The notes beneath the pieces are model-generated. The model ran no database searches. It saw only the letters and a list, made by a program, of their open reading frames with translations, and was not told where the DNA came from. A program made the translations under genes and the position numbers. Shown piece after piece: positions 43,830 to 52,056 of a DNA stretch of 64,000 bases. Origin of the DNA: Streptomyces poriferorum (GTDB lineage Bacteria; Actinomycetota; Actinomycetes; Streptomycetales; Streptomycetaceae); NCBI RefSeq assembly GCF_019399235.1, contig NZ_JAELVH010000017.1, forward strand, positions 32,659 to 96,658, read 5' to 3'. Every line of letters begins with the position of its first letter. Within the stretch, counting starts at the first letter, position 1.

Positions 43830-45281
43830 CTATGCGCGCAGCGCCTGGACGGCGGCGTCCAGGCGCTTGCCGAAGTCCCCGTCCGCCTGGCGGAAGTTGT
43901 TGATCGCGCGCTCGGCGATGTCATCGCGCGAGACCTTCGCGATGAACCCGGCGAGGTTGTCGATCAGTCGGCTCTTCTCGTCCTCGGAGTAGAGCCGGTA
44001 GAGGTTCCCGGCCTGTACGAAGTCGTTGTCCTCGGCGTGGCTCGGCGCCTCGTGGGTGCCGGTGCCGCCCGCGACCTGGGTGGGCTCCCACAGGGGGCGG
44101 TCGGTCTGGGCCGGGCCGCCGAAGCTGTTCGGCTCGTAGTTCTTCGTACCCTTGTGGCGGCCGTCGTACAGGTACCCGTCACGGCTGTTGGTCCGCGCCT
44201 CGGTGGCGTGCGGGCGGTTGACCGGCAGGTGGTCGGCGTTGATGCCGACGCGGTAGCGGTGCGCGTCGCCGTACGCGAAGAGGCGGCCCTGGAGCATCTT
44301 GTCCGGGGACGGACCGATGCCGGGCACGAAGTGGGCGGGACTGAAGATCGACTGCTCGGTCTCGGCGAAGATGTTCTCCGGGTTCCGGTTGAGCTCCAGC
44401 TTGCCGATCTCGACCGGCGGGTAGTCCGCGTGCGGCCACACCTTGGTGAGGTCGAACGGGTTGAAGCGGTACGTCGCCGCCTCGGCCGCCGGCATGATCT
44501 GGACCTGCACGGTCCAGGACGGGAACTCGCCGCGCTCGATGGACTCGCGCAGATCGCGCTGGTGGCTGTCCGGGTCCATGCCGGAGATCTGATTGGCCTC
44601 GTCGGTGGTGAGGTTCTTGATGCCCTGGTCGGTCTTGAAGTGGTACTTGACCCAGAAGACCTCTCCGGCCTCGTTGTTCCACTGGTAGGTGTGCGATCCG
44701 TACCCGTTCATGTGGCGCAGCGTGGCCGGTATCCCCCGGTCACCGAAGAGCCAGGTCACCTGGTGGGTGGACTCGGGCGACAGACCCCAGAAGTCCCAGA
44801 CGTTGTCCGCCTCCTGCGAGCCGGTGTACGGGTCGCGCTTCTGGGTGTGGATGAAGTCGGGGAACTTGATGGCGTCCTTGATGAAGAACACCGGGGTGTT
44901 GTTGCCGACGAGGTCGTAGTTGCCGTCCTCGGTGTAGAACTTCAGCGCGAAACCGCGCGGGTCCCGAACCGCGTCGGCGGAGCCGAGGTTGCCCGCGACG
45001 GTGGAGAAGCGCAGGAAGGTCTCGGTCTGCTTGCCGACCTCGGAGAGGAACTTCGCCCGCGTCCACTGCGAGACGTCGCGGGTGAGCGTGAACGTGCCGT
45101 ACGCACCGGCGCCGCGGGCGTGCACGACGCGCTCCGGGATGCGCTCACGGTTGAAGTGCGCGAGCTTCTCCATCAGCACCTGGTCCTGCACCAGCACCGG
45201 TCCGCCGACGCCCGCGGTCTGGCTGTTCTGGTTGTCGGCGACCGGTGCGCCGGCCTCCGTGGTGAGCGGTCCCTGTGTCAC
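43830..45281 (-). CDS. katA: Haem catalase (monofunctional)
   Basis: A 483-residue clade-3, small-subunit catalase. The distal His is in [11 protein letters not shown], Asn in VGNNTPVFF, and the proximal haem Tyr in [13 protein letters not shown]. It disproportionates hydrogen peroxide in the cytoplasm. The GTG at 45281 is preceded by GGAGG. It is divergent from a Fur-family gene with a palindrome between them, so it is probably repressed by that protein until peroxide rises. The symbol follows common use; Streptomyces papers also use catA. Confidence 0.95.
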   Translation of the reverse strand: MTQGPLTTEAGAPVADNQNSQTAGVGGPVLVQDQVLMEKLAHFNRERIPERVVHARGAGAYGTFTLTRDVSQWTRAKFLSEVGKQTETFLRFSTVAGNLGSADAVRDPRGFALKFYTEDGNYDLVGNNTPVFFIKDAIKFPDFIHTQKRDPYTGSQEADNVWDFWGLSPESTHQVTWLFGDRGIPATLRHMNGYGSHTYQWNNEAGEVFWVKYHFKTDQGIKNLTTDEANQISGMDPDSHQRDLRESIERGEFPSWTVQVQIMPAAEAATYRFNPFDLTKVWPHADYPPVEIGKLELNRNPENIFAETEQSIFSPAHFVPGIGPSPDKMLQGRLFAYGDAHRYRVGINADHLPVNRPHATEARTNSRDGYLYDGRHKGTKNYEPNSFGGPAQTDRPLWEPTQVAGGTGTHEAPSHAEDNDFVQAGNLYRLYSEDEKSRLIDNLAGFIAKVSRDDIAERAINNFRQADGDFGKRLDAAVQALRA

Positions 45282-45380
45282 GTGCGCCTCCTGCGTCGTT
45301 CCTGCGTATACGCCACACGCCGTCGTGCCGTCGTGGCGAGCACAGCCTGTCCCTGGCCTATCTCGTATCTGATCCTACAA

Positions 45381-45393
45381 TGGACTAAGTCCA
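45381..45393. promoter_or_regulatory. CatR/Fur-type operator
   Basis: TGGACTAAGTCCA is a perfect 6-1-6 palindrome in the AT-rich centre of the katA-catR intergenic region, 66 bp upstream of catR and 99 bp upstream of katA. The shape and sequence fit PerR/CatR-type boxes. Confidence 0.75.
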
Positions 45394-45459
45394 AGTCAAT
45401 GCGGCATCCAAATTCACACCCGTTCAGGACCAGGCGCCCGCCACTGCTAGGCTTGCGCC

Positions 45460-45879
45460 ATGAGTGACCTGCTGGAACGACTCCGTGGACGCGGCTGGCG
45501 CATGACCGCACAACGGCGCGTCGTGGCCGAGGTCCTCGACGGGGACCACGTGCACCTGACGGCCGACGAGGTCCACGCGCGGGCCGTCGCCCGACTGCCC
45601 GAGATCTCCCGCGCCACCGTCTACAACACCCTGGGCGAGATGGTGACCCTCGGCGAGGTCATCGAGGTCTCCACCGACCGCCGGGCGAAGCGTTACGACC
45701 CGAACGCGCACCGCCCCCACCACCACCTGGTCTGCGCGAAATGCGGCGCCATCCGTGATGTGCACCCGGCGGGCGACCCGCTCGCGGACCTGCCGGCCGG
45801 CGAGCGCTTCGGTTTCATGATCTCCGGCGTCGAGATGACGTACCGCGGCATCTGCCCGAACTGCGCCGCGGCCGCCTGA
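45460..45879 (+). CDS. catR: Fur-family peroxide-sensing repressor
   Basis: A 139-residue Fur-type regulator. The winged helix (MTAQRRVVAEVLDG, HLTADEVHARAVARLPEISRATVYNTL) is followed by the HHHLVCAKCGAIRDV metal site and the ICPNC structural zinc pair. Divergence from katA and the shared palindrome point to CatR, the peroxide-responsive repressor of catalase genes in Streptomyces. A general Fur or Zur role is less likely in this context. Confidence 0.85.
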   Translation: MSDLLERLRGRGWRMTAQRRVVAEVLDGDHVHLTADEVHARAVARLPEISRATVYNTLGEMVTLGEVIEVSTDRRAKRYDPNAHRPHHHLVCAKCGAIRDVHPAGDPLADLPAGERFGFMISGVEMTYRGICPNCAAAA

Positions 45880-46214
45880 CCCGGCCGACTCCCCCTCCAC
45901 CCCTACTGGGCCTTCCGGTGGGGGCGCTTCCGGCGTGCCCGGGCCACCGCCCGCGGCGTGGCCGGCCACGGCACGGCGTGACCGGCCGGTCGGTCGGTCC
46001 GAGTCCGCCGAGCTCCCGGCAGGGCGCGCCCGAGCCGGCAGCGGAGCAGTCGGCGACCGCTCCGCCGCGCCGCCCCGAACAGCACCGGCGCGGCCGGCCA
46101 CCCCTCTGTCATCGCGCACCCCCTTCCCCAATCTGACGGGTCGTCATATCGTCATCGGCGATCACAGCCGCCCCCGCGACGGCTGTGCACCTCGATGTGC
46201 ACGAGGAGACACCC
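45880..46214. other. Gene-free region upstream of the ABC operon
   Basis: 335 bp with no convincing gene. The left two-thirds is very GC-rich filler. From 46130 it becomes AT-richer and contains TGACGGGTCGTCATATCGTCA. A short hairpin follows (ACAGCCG/CGGCTGT), then an inverted repeat GTGCAC-N6-GTGCAC at 46185-46202 directly before the GAGGAG ribosome-binding site. This is where the operon promoter and operator should be. Confidence 0.45.
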
Positions 46215-47033
46215 GTGGGAGACCCGCACCCGAACCCACCCCAGGCAACCGCGCCATCCGTCACCGCGCCCAAGCTCCGGGCCCACGCCCTGTCCCGTTC
46301 CTTCGGGCGCGGCACCCGGGCCCTGGCCGCTCTCGGCCCCGTCGATCTCGACATCGCACCGGGCGAGTTCACCTGCATCGTCGGACCGTCCGGCTGCGGC
46401 AAGTCCACCCTGCTGAGGATCGCGGCCGGACTCCTGCGGCCCACCGCCGGTGAGCTGTCCATCCGTACGGCATCGCCCCGCCCGGCAGCGATGATCTTCC
46501 AGGACTACGGGATCCATGACTGGAAGACCGTCCTGGCCAACGTCCGTTTCGGCCTCGACATCCAGCGTGTACCCCGCCGCGAGGCCGATGCCAGAGCGCG
46601 CGACTGGCTGGTCCGGCTGGGTCTCGCCGATTTCGCCGGCGCCTATCCCGCCGAGCTCTCCGGCGGGATGCGCCAGCGCGTGGCCATCGCCCGCGCGCTC
46701 GCCGTCGAGCCCGAGATCCTGCTGATGGACGAGCCGTTCGCCGCTCTCGACGCCCAGTTGCGCACGATCATGCAGGACGAACTGCTGGACCTCACCCAGA
46801 CCACACGCACCACCACCCTGTTCATCACCCACAGCCTGGAGGAAGCGATCGTGCTCGGCGACCGGGTCCTCGTGATGTCCGCCAGACCGGGCCGGATCAT
46901 CGCCGAACACCGTCCCCCGTTCGCCCGGCCGCGCACCGGCGACATCCGCTCGACCCCCGAGTTCACCGCGCTGAAGAGCGAGTTGTGGGAACTGCTGCGC
47001 GGCGAAGTACGCGGAGAGGCGGCGCGGGCATGA
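46215..47033 (+). CDS. ABC transporter ATP-binding protein (SsuB/TauB type)
   Basis: A 272-residue ATPase. Walker A is VGPSGCGKSTLL, the signature LSGGMRQRVAIARAL, Walker B ILLMDEPFAALD and the H-loop FITHSLEEAI. The sequence belongs to the nitrate/sulfonate/taurine importer class. GTG 46215 follows GAGGAG by 6 bp and is preferred to an earlier open start inside the possible operator. Its stop overlaps the permease ATG (ATGA). It energises the permease and lipoprotein encoded next. Confidence 0.88.
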   Translation: MGDPHPNPPQATAPSVTAPKLRAHALSRSFGRGTRALAALGPVDLDIAPGEFTCIVGPSGCGKSTLLRIAAGLLRPTAGELSIRTASPRPAAMIFQDYGIHDWKTVLANVRFGLDIQRVPRREADARARDWLVRLGLADFAGAYPAELSGGMRQRVAIARALAVEPEILLMDEPFAALDAQLRTIMQDELLDLTQTTRTTTLFITHSLEEAIVLGDRVLVMSARPGRIIAEHRPPFARPRTGDIRSTPEFTALKSELWELLRGEVRGEAARA

Positions 47034-47902
47034 GCACGGTCCTGAAGTCGACGACCACCTCCGGGGAACAGCTCCTGGTCCGCAGGCCAGGTCCGCAGGA
47101 ACTGCATCCCGTACGCACCCACCGCAGGCGCCGCACGCTGGAGATCGCGCTCGCCGTCGCCGTACCGCTGCTTCTGGTCCTGCTCTGGCAACTGGCCGCC
47201 GCCAGGTCCTGGATCGACGACCGCGTCTACCCCGCGCCCTCGACCATCCTCGCGGACGGCTGGGACCGGGCGGCCGACGGCGAGCTGTGGCCGGACGTCC
47301 GGGCCACGCTCAAGCGGGTCCTCGGCGGCTACGCGATCGGCACGGTCGCGGGCTACGCCCTCGGCCTGCTGATGGGTTCGCTCGCGCTCGTCCGGGCCGC
47401 GCTGGAACCGCTGCTCGACGCCCTCTACGTCGTGCCGAAACTGGCGCTGCTGCCGGTGTTCCTCAATATGTTCGGCCTCGGCGAGGGGCCGCAGATCGCC
47501 CTGGTCGCCGCCACCGTCTTCTTCTTCGTCTGGATCTCGACGATGGCAGCCGTGCTCGCCGTCCCGTCCGGACACCGCGACGCGGGGCAGGTGTTCGGGG
47601 CCTCGCCCTGGCAGATGTTCCGGCACATCCTGCTGCCCGCCTCACTCCCCGCCGTTCTGGTCGGTGCGCGGATCGCGGCGGGGGTGGCCGTCCTGGTCAT
47701 CGTCGCGTCGGAGCAGATCGCGGCGGCCGACGGGCTCGGGCACCTGATCTTCGACTCCCGCGCCCTGTTCCAGAACGACGTGATGTTCGTCGGCATCGTC
47801 TGCGTGGCGGTGCTCGGCGTCATCTTCTCCGAAGTGGTGCGGATCGCGGGCCGGCTGCTCACCCCGTGGGCCCCGCGCGACCGCGGCCGCAGTCAGTCGT
47901 GA
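47030..47902 (+). CDS. ABC transporter permease (SsuC/TauC type)
   Basis: A 290-residue permease. A basic N-terminal tail of about 35 residues precedes six helices. The conserved cytoplasmic loop GHRDAGQVFGASPWQMFRHILLPASLP contacts the ATPase. It forms a homodimeric channel with the ATPase above. Overlap with that gene and a 32-bp gap to the binding-protein gene show a three-gene operon. Confidence 0.88.
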   Translation: MSTVLKSTTTSGEQLLVRRPGPQELHPVRTHRRRRTLEIALAVAVPLLLVLLWQLAAARSWIDDRVYPAPSTILADGWDRAADGELWPDVRATLKRVLGGYAIGTVAGYALGLLMGSLALVRAALEPLLDALYVVPKLALLPVFLNMFGLGEGPQIALVAATVFFFVWISTMAAVLAVPSGHRDAGQVFGASPWQMFRHILLPASLPAVLVGARIAAGVAVLVIVASEQIAAADGLGHLIFDSRALFQNDVMFVGIVCVAVLGVIFSEVVRIAGRLLTPWAPRDRGRSQS

Positions 47903-47934
47903 ACGGTTCCACCCGCTCCCCGTACGGAGGCACT

Positions 47935-49080
47935 GTGCGTACACGTACCCCTTTCACCTGCACCGTTGTACTCGTGGCGGCGTCCCTGCTCGGCGCGGCA
48001 GGATGCGCCGGGAACGACCCGTCGAACGACGCCGCCGCCGACACCGCACCGCGCACCGTCACGCCGGTCGACGGCTGCGGCGCCGGTGGCTGGACCGACC
48101 CCTCGGACCTCGCACCCGATCGCAAGCCCGCCCGCTGCGACAAGGGCGCTCCGGCGCCGCAGCCGCTCGCGAAGAAGCGGAAGATCACGGTCGCCACCGG
48201 GACCCTGAGCGCTGAGTACGTCGCACCGCTCCAGGTCGCGGTCGCCAAGGGTGAGTTCACCAAGGAGGGGCTTGATGTCTCCCTGAAGGTGCTTCCCACC
48301 CCGGACGCCCTGCCGCTGCTCGCCAAGGGCGACGTCGACGCACAGTGGGCTGCGCCCGAGGCCGCGGTGATGAACGGCATCAACGGCGGCTTCGCCATCA
48401 AGTGGGTGGCGGGCAACTTCTCCCCCGACCCGACCTCCAAGAGCGGCCTGTGGGTGCGCCTCAAGGACGGCGAGAGTGCCGATCACGTGGACATGGCGGG
48501 CCGGAAGCTCGGCACGATGATCGGCAAGGGCTCTGTGATCGCGTATCCGATGGACACGTCGCTGAAGAAGCACGGCGGCGGGCTCGACAGGATCAGCTTC
48601 CAGCAGCTCGGCTCCGCGGACGTGCTCACCGCCCTGCAGAACGGCGGCGTGGACTCCGCCTGGCTGCTCGACCCGATCTGGCGGAAGGTGGACGGCGACA
48701 AGAAGTACGCCTTCCTCGGCGGCCAGCCCGTCGGCGAGCCGCTCGGCGGGCTGCTGTTCGGTCCGAACCTGCTGAACAAGGACCCGGACGCGGGCGTCGC
48801 CCTCCTCCGGGCCTACATCCGCACGGTGAACACCTACTTCGCCGGCGACTACAAGTCCGACCCCGCCTTCGTCGCCGAACTGGCCGGGCTCATGAAGACC
48901 GACGAAGCCACCCTGCGGTCGACACCGTCGATGCGGATGGACTGGGAGATCAGGAAGGGCACCACGGACCGGCTGCAGAAGGCGTACGCCGACTCCGGCG
49001 TCTCGACCGGGGACCCGGTACCGGAGGACAAGGCCGTGGACCGGGCGATGTACGGCGAGGCGGTGGGGCACAAGCCCTGA
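47935..49080 (+). CDS. ABC transporter substrate-binding lipoprotein (NMT1/SsuA-like)
   Basis: A 381-residue solute-binding protein. The signal peptide ends in the lipobox LLGAAGCAG (Cys23), so it is anchored to the outer face of the membrane. The body has the NMT1/TauA fold (ITVATGTLSAEYVAPLQVAV, KGEFTKEGLDVSLKVLP). This fold binds taurine, sulfonates, nitrate or pyrimidine precursors; the ligand here is unknown. No sulfonatase, thiamine or nitrate genes are nearby. GTG 47935 follows GGAGG; a GTG at 47899 overlapping the permease stop is the other option. Confidence 0.85.
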   Translation: MRTRTPFTCTVVLVAASLLGAAGCAGNDPSNDAAADTAPRTVTPVDGCGAGGWTDPSDLAPDRKPARCDKGAPAPQPLAKKRKITVATGTLSAEYVAPLQVAVAKGEFTKEGLDVSLKVLPTPDALPLLAKGDVDAQWAAPEAAVMNGINGGFAIKWVAGNFSPDPTSKSGLWVRLKDGESADHVDMAGRKLGTMIGKGSVIAYPMDTSLKKHGGGLDRISFQQLGSADVLTALQNGGVDSAWLLDPIWRKVDGDKKYAFLGGQPVGEPLGGLLFGPNLLNKDPDAGVALLRAYIRTVNTYFAGDYKSDPAFVAELAGLMKTDEATLRSTPSMRMDWEIRKGTTDRLQKAYADSGVSTGDPVPEDKAVDRAMYGEAVGHKP

Positions 49081-49107
49081 GCCGGGCCGACCGGTGCGGC
49101 GCATGCA

Positions 49108-49143
49108 CAGAGGGCCGGATCCCCGAAAGGATCCGGCCCTCTG
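49108..49143 (-). terminator. Terminator for tRNA-fMet copy 1 / ABC operon
   Basis: A perfect 15-bp stem (49108-49122 with 49129-49143). It lies 7 bp beyond the 3' end of the tRNA on the minus strand and 27 bp after the binding-protein stop on the plus strand, so it may serve both. Confidence 0.85.
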
Positions 49144-49150
49144 TCTTCAG

Positions 49151-49224
49151 TAGCGGGGACAGGATTTGAACCTGCGACCTCTGGGTTATGAGCCCAGCGA
49201 GCTACCGAGCTGCTCCACCCCGCG
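49151..49224 (-). tRNA. Initiator tRNA-fMet (CAT), copy 1
   Basis: A 74-nt tRNA with no encoded CCA. On the minus strand it starts CGCGGGGTGGAGCAG. The anticodon CAT (plus-strand 49188-49190) sits in a stem with three G-C pairs (GGG/CCC), and base 1 (C) and base 72 (T) do not pair. Both are marks of the initiator. The T-loop is GTTCAAATC. It is identical to the copy at 51931-52004. Confidence 0.95.
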
Positions 49225-49319
49225 TCGTTGTGATCCCCACAGTACGTCACGCCCTGGACCAGCGCAAATCCCTTTCCCGGGCCCTCCCGGAGGGACATCG
49301 AGGGGGCCAGGACGCACCT

Positions 49320-49674
49320 CTGCGCGGTCGGTTTGGCGGGTCCGGGCGCGCCTGTGCGCGGTCGGTTCAGCGAGCCCGGGCGCGCTTCTGCGCGGTCGGT
49401 TCAGCGAGCCCGGGCGCGTCTCTACGCGGTCGGTTCAGCGAGCCCGGGCGCGCCTCTGCGCGGTCAGCTCAGCGGGTCCGGGCGCGTCTCCACATGGTCG
49501 GTCCAGCGGGTCCGGGCGCGTCTCCGCGCGGTCAGCTCAGCGAGCCCGGACGCGCCTCCACATGGTCGGTCCAGCGGGTCCGGGCGCGCCTCCGCGCGGT
49601 CAGCTCAGCGAGCCCGGACGCGCCTCCACATGGTCGGTCCAGCGGACCCGGGCGCGCCTCTACGCGGTCAGTTC
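49320..49674. repeat. 34-bp tandem array at the 3' end of the Sel1-repeat gene
   Basis: Ten full 34-bp units (49320-49659) lie directly beyond the stop codon, and a partial eleventh (49660-49674) is the stop and last codons of the gene. Units fall into two or three subtypes that alternate: those with GCGCGGTCAGCTCAGCG and those with CACATGGTCGGTCCAGCG. This suggests the array grew by duplication of two-unit blocks. Confidence 0.92.
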
Positions 49675-51717
49675 CTGATGCAGCGCATCGCGCAGCCGTC
49701 CCGCGCGCTCCGCGACCTCCGCGGGCCCCAACTCGACGGCGCGGGCGCACCACCGCTGCCCTTCGCTGAGCTCACCGCGGCGCGCGGCCAGCAGGGCGAG
49801 GCGCAGCGCGGCCCGCCCGTGCCCGTCGCCCGCGGCACGGCTCCACCACAGCGCGGCCTCTCGCTCGCTGCCCTCTCGGGCCAGCAGCAGTCCGAGGTTG
49901 AAGGCTCCGTTGCGGCTGCCCGACTCGGCCGCCTCCCGGTACCAGCGGGCGGCGCTCTCCACGTCTCCCCGGGCCGCGGCCAGCATGCCGACGCGGACCT
50001 GGGCGCGGCGGTGCCCCTGCTCGGCGGCACGCTCGTACCACTCCTCGCACTCGGTCTTGTCCGGCATGGGCTCGCCGAGCGCGGGAGGCCCGGGCGGTGG
50101 CTGGCGCGCGTCCAGCAGCCCGGCCAGCCGGAAGGCCGCCTCCGCGCTGCCGCCGCCCGCCGCGCAGCGCAGATGCCGTTCGGCCTCGCGCTCCTGACCG
50201 TGGTGCAGCAGCGCCATGCCGACCTGAAGGGCGGCCTCGGTGTGGCCGGCCGCCGCGGCGCGCTCGTACCAGAGCAGGGCCGTACGGTCCTCGTCACGCC
50301 CGGCGTGCAGGATGCCGAGATTGAAGGCCGCGTCGACGCTGCCGGCCTCGGCCGCCTTGGAGAACCAGGGCTCCGCGCCGGTCGCGTCGCCCGCCTGGAG
50401 CAGGAGCACGGCCAGGGCGTTGGCTGCCTCGCGGTGGCCCGCGTAGGCGGCGCGCCGGTACCACTGCTCGGCCTGCGGCGTACGGTCCTGGGCGGCGCAG
50501 AGCAGCCCGAGGTTGTACGCGCCGTTGACGTCGCCCGCGTCCATCGCCGCGCGGTACCAGCGCTCGGCGGTCTGCTGCTCGCCCCGGGCAGCGTGCAGGG
50601 CGCCGAGCGCGTTGGCGGCGTTGCCGTCGCCGTCCTGGGCGGCCCGCAGCCACCACACGGCGGCGCTCTCCTGGTCGCCCGCGTCGCGCAGCAGGAAGCC
50701 GAGCGCGCAGGCGGCCCGGGCCTCGCCCGCCTTGGCGGAGATGAGGTACCAGCGGCCGGCCTCCTTGAGCTCGCCGCGCTGTTCGAGGATGGCTCCGAGG
50801 TGAAGGGCCGCCCGGCGGTGTCCGCGCGCGGCGGACTGCCGGTACCACTGCTCGGCCTCGCCCATGCGTCCGGCGTCGGGGCCGGCGACCGGACTGTCGT
50901 CCTTGCGCACGACGGACCGGCGCACGCCGGCACCCGCCTCGGACTCGGGTCCGGTGCGCGGACCCAGGCCGGGGCGGCCGAACGCGTCGTGCGCGTCCTC
51001 CGTCGCGTTGCGTTCCAGCATGCGTGCCAGCCGGTAGGCCGCCTCGCGGTGTCCCTGCTCGGCCGCGGCGCGCAGCCAGCGCTCCGCGCCCACGTCGCTG
51101 CGGTGTTCCAGCAGGTCGGCCAGGGCGTACGCCCCCAGCGCGTGGCCCTGCTCCGCGGACTGGCGCAGCCAGTACTCGGCCCCGGGCTCGTCACCGCGCT
51201 CGCGGTAGTGGCGCCCGAGGGCGTGCGCCGCCGCGGCGGAACCGGCGACGGCGGCGATGCGCCACCAGCCGGCCGCCTCGTCCGCGTAGCCACGCTGGTG
51301 CAGGAGGACACCCAGGTTGTTGGCCGCTGCGCGATCGCCGTCCGCGGTGGCCCCGCGCAGGTACGCCTCGGCTCCGCTCAGGTCGCCCCGGCGCAGCAGC
51401 AGCGCGCCGAGAACGCTCATCGAAACGGTGTCACCGGCATCGGCGGCACGGCGATGGCGTGCCTCGCTCTCGGCGTTGTCCGCGCTCGCCGCGGTCTCCG
51501 CACTCTCGGCGTTCTCCACACCGTCGGCGGTCTCTGCGGTCTCTGCACTGTCGACGGTCGCGGCACACTCCGCAGTCTCGGCGGTCTCGATGTGGTCGTT
51601 GTACTGCGCGGCGGCACCAGCGAATGCCACATCCGCCACTTTTTCCGCCGGATGGACGCGCTGCTGCACAAACCGCCCTGTCTCCAACAGAGTTGCCCTG
51701 TCCCCCATAAATACCAT
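49660..51717 (-). CDS. Sel1-like/TPR repeat protein
   Basis: A 685-residue repeat protein. After a low-complexity segment (residues ~40-90, many AETAE-like pieces) come about 15 Sel1-type helical repeats, each with a core such as AEQWYRRAAYAGHREAANALAVLL. Positions such as G and A in xxAAxxGHxxA recur every ~35 residues. There is no signal peptide or membrane segment, so it is a large cytoplasmic scaffold whose partners are unknown. ATG 51717 follows AGGTGG. The 3' end merges into the 34-bp tandem array, and initiator tRNA genes lie on both sides. Confidence 0.88.
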   Translation of the reverse strand: MVFMGDRATLLETGRFVQQRVHPAEKVADVAFAGAAAQYNDHIETAETAECAATVDSAETAETADGVENAESAETAASADNAESEARHRRAADAGDTVSMSVLGALLLRRGDLSGAEAYLRGATADGDRAAANNLGVLLHQRGYADEAAGWWRIAAVAGSAAAAHALGRHYRERGDEPGAEYWLRQSAEQGHALGAYALADLLEHRSDVGAERWLRAAAEQGHREAAYRLARMLERNATEDAHDAFGRPGLGPRTGPESEAGAGVRRSVVRKDDSPVAGPDAGRMGEAEQWYRQSAARGHRRAALHLGAILEQRGELKEAGRWYLISAKAGEARAACALGFLLRDAGDQESAAVWWLRAAQDGDGNAANALGALHAARGEQQTAERWYRAAMDAGDVNGAYNLGLLCAAQDRTPQAEQWYRRAAYAGHREAANALAVLLLQAGDATGAEPWFSKAAEAGSVDAAFNLGILHAGRDEDRTALLWYERAAAAGHTEAALQVGMALLHHGQEREAERHLRCAAGGGSAEAAFRLAGLLDARQPPPGPPALGEPMPDKTECEEWYERAAEQGHRRAQVRVGMLAAARGDVESAARWYREAAESGSRNGAFNLGLLLAREGSEREAALWWSRAAGDGHGRAALRLALLAARRGELSEGQRWCARAVELGPAEVAERAGRLRDALHQELTA

Positions 51718-51885
51718 CGTCGCACCACCTGCAACCCGCGTACACCTGGTAAATCGCGGCCAGTGAGGTCACTACAGCGTTTTGTCGACATGCCCACAGA
51801 GAGACAAGTCAAACACGCTCGTGCCCAACTAACGCCCCACGAACCGCACTTCACGCAGACTGCACAATAAAGTCACCACGACATG

Positions 51886-51923
51886 ACGAAGGCCCGGATC
51901 CCCTGGAGGATCCGGGCCTTCGT
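51886..51923 (-). terminator. Terminator for tRNA-fMet copy 2
   Basis: A perfect 16-bp stem (51886-51901 with 51908-51923), 7 bp beyond the tRNA 3' end on the minus strand. It resembles the copy 1 terminator in sequence (shared GGATCC centre), a sign of common origin. Confidence 0.85.
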
Positions 51924-51930
51924 CTTTCAG

Positions 51931-52004
51931 TAGCGGGGACAGGATTTGAACCTGCGACCTCTGGGTTATGAGCCCAGCGAGCTACCGAGCTGCTCCACCC
52001 CGCG
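51931..52004 (-). tRNA. Initiator tRNA-fMet (CAT), copy 2
   Basis: Identical over 74 nt to the copy at 49151-49224, including the unpaired 1-72 bases and the GGG/CCC anticodon stem. The identity extends several bases past each end. Confidence 0.95.
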
Positions 52005-52056
52005 TCGTTGTGTTCAAACCGTACCACGACGCGGGGATGAAGCTTTACCGGGTTAC

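Noticed and set aside
45880..46214. TPP riboswitch upstream of the NMT1-like ABC operon
   Set aside because: No CTGAGA-type TPP box or matching helices are seen. Only short hairpins and an inverted repeat are present.
49320..49659. CRISPR array
   Set aside because: The 34-bp units are contiguous with no unique spacers, vary between copies, and no cas genes are present.
49333..51870. Very long plus-strand open frame across the 34-bp array and the Sel1 gene
   Set aside because: It is the mirror of the minus-strand Sel1 gene plus periodic repeat sequence. It has no ribosome-binding site or domain, and the minus frame shows clear Sel1 motifs.
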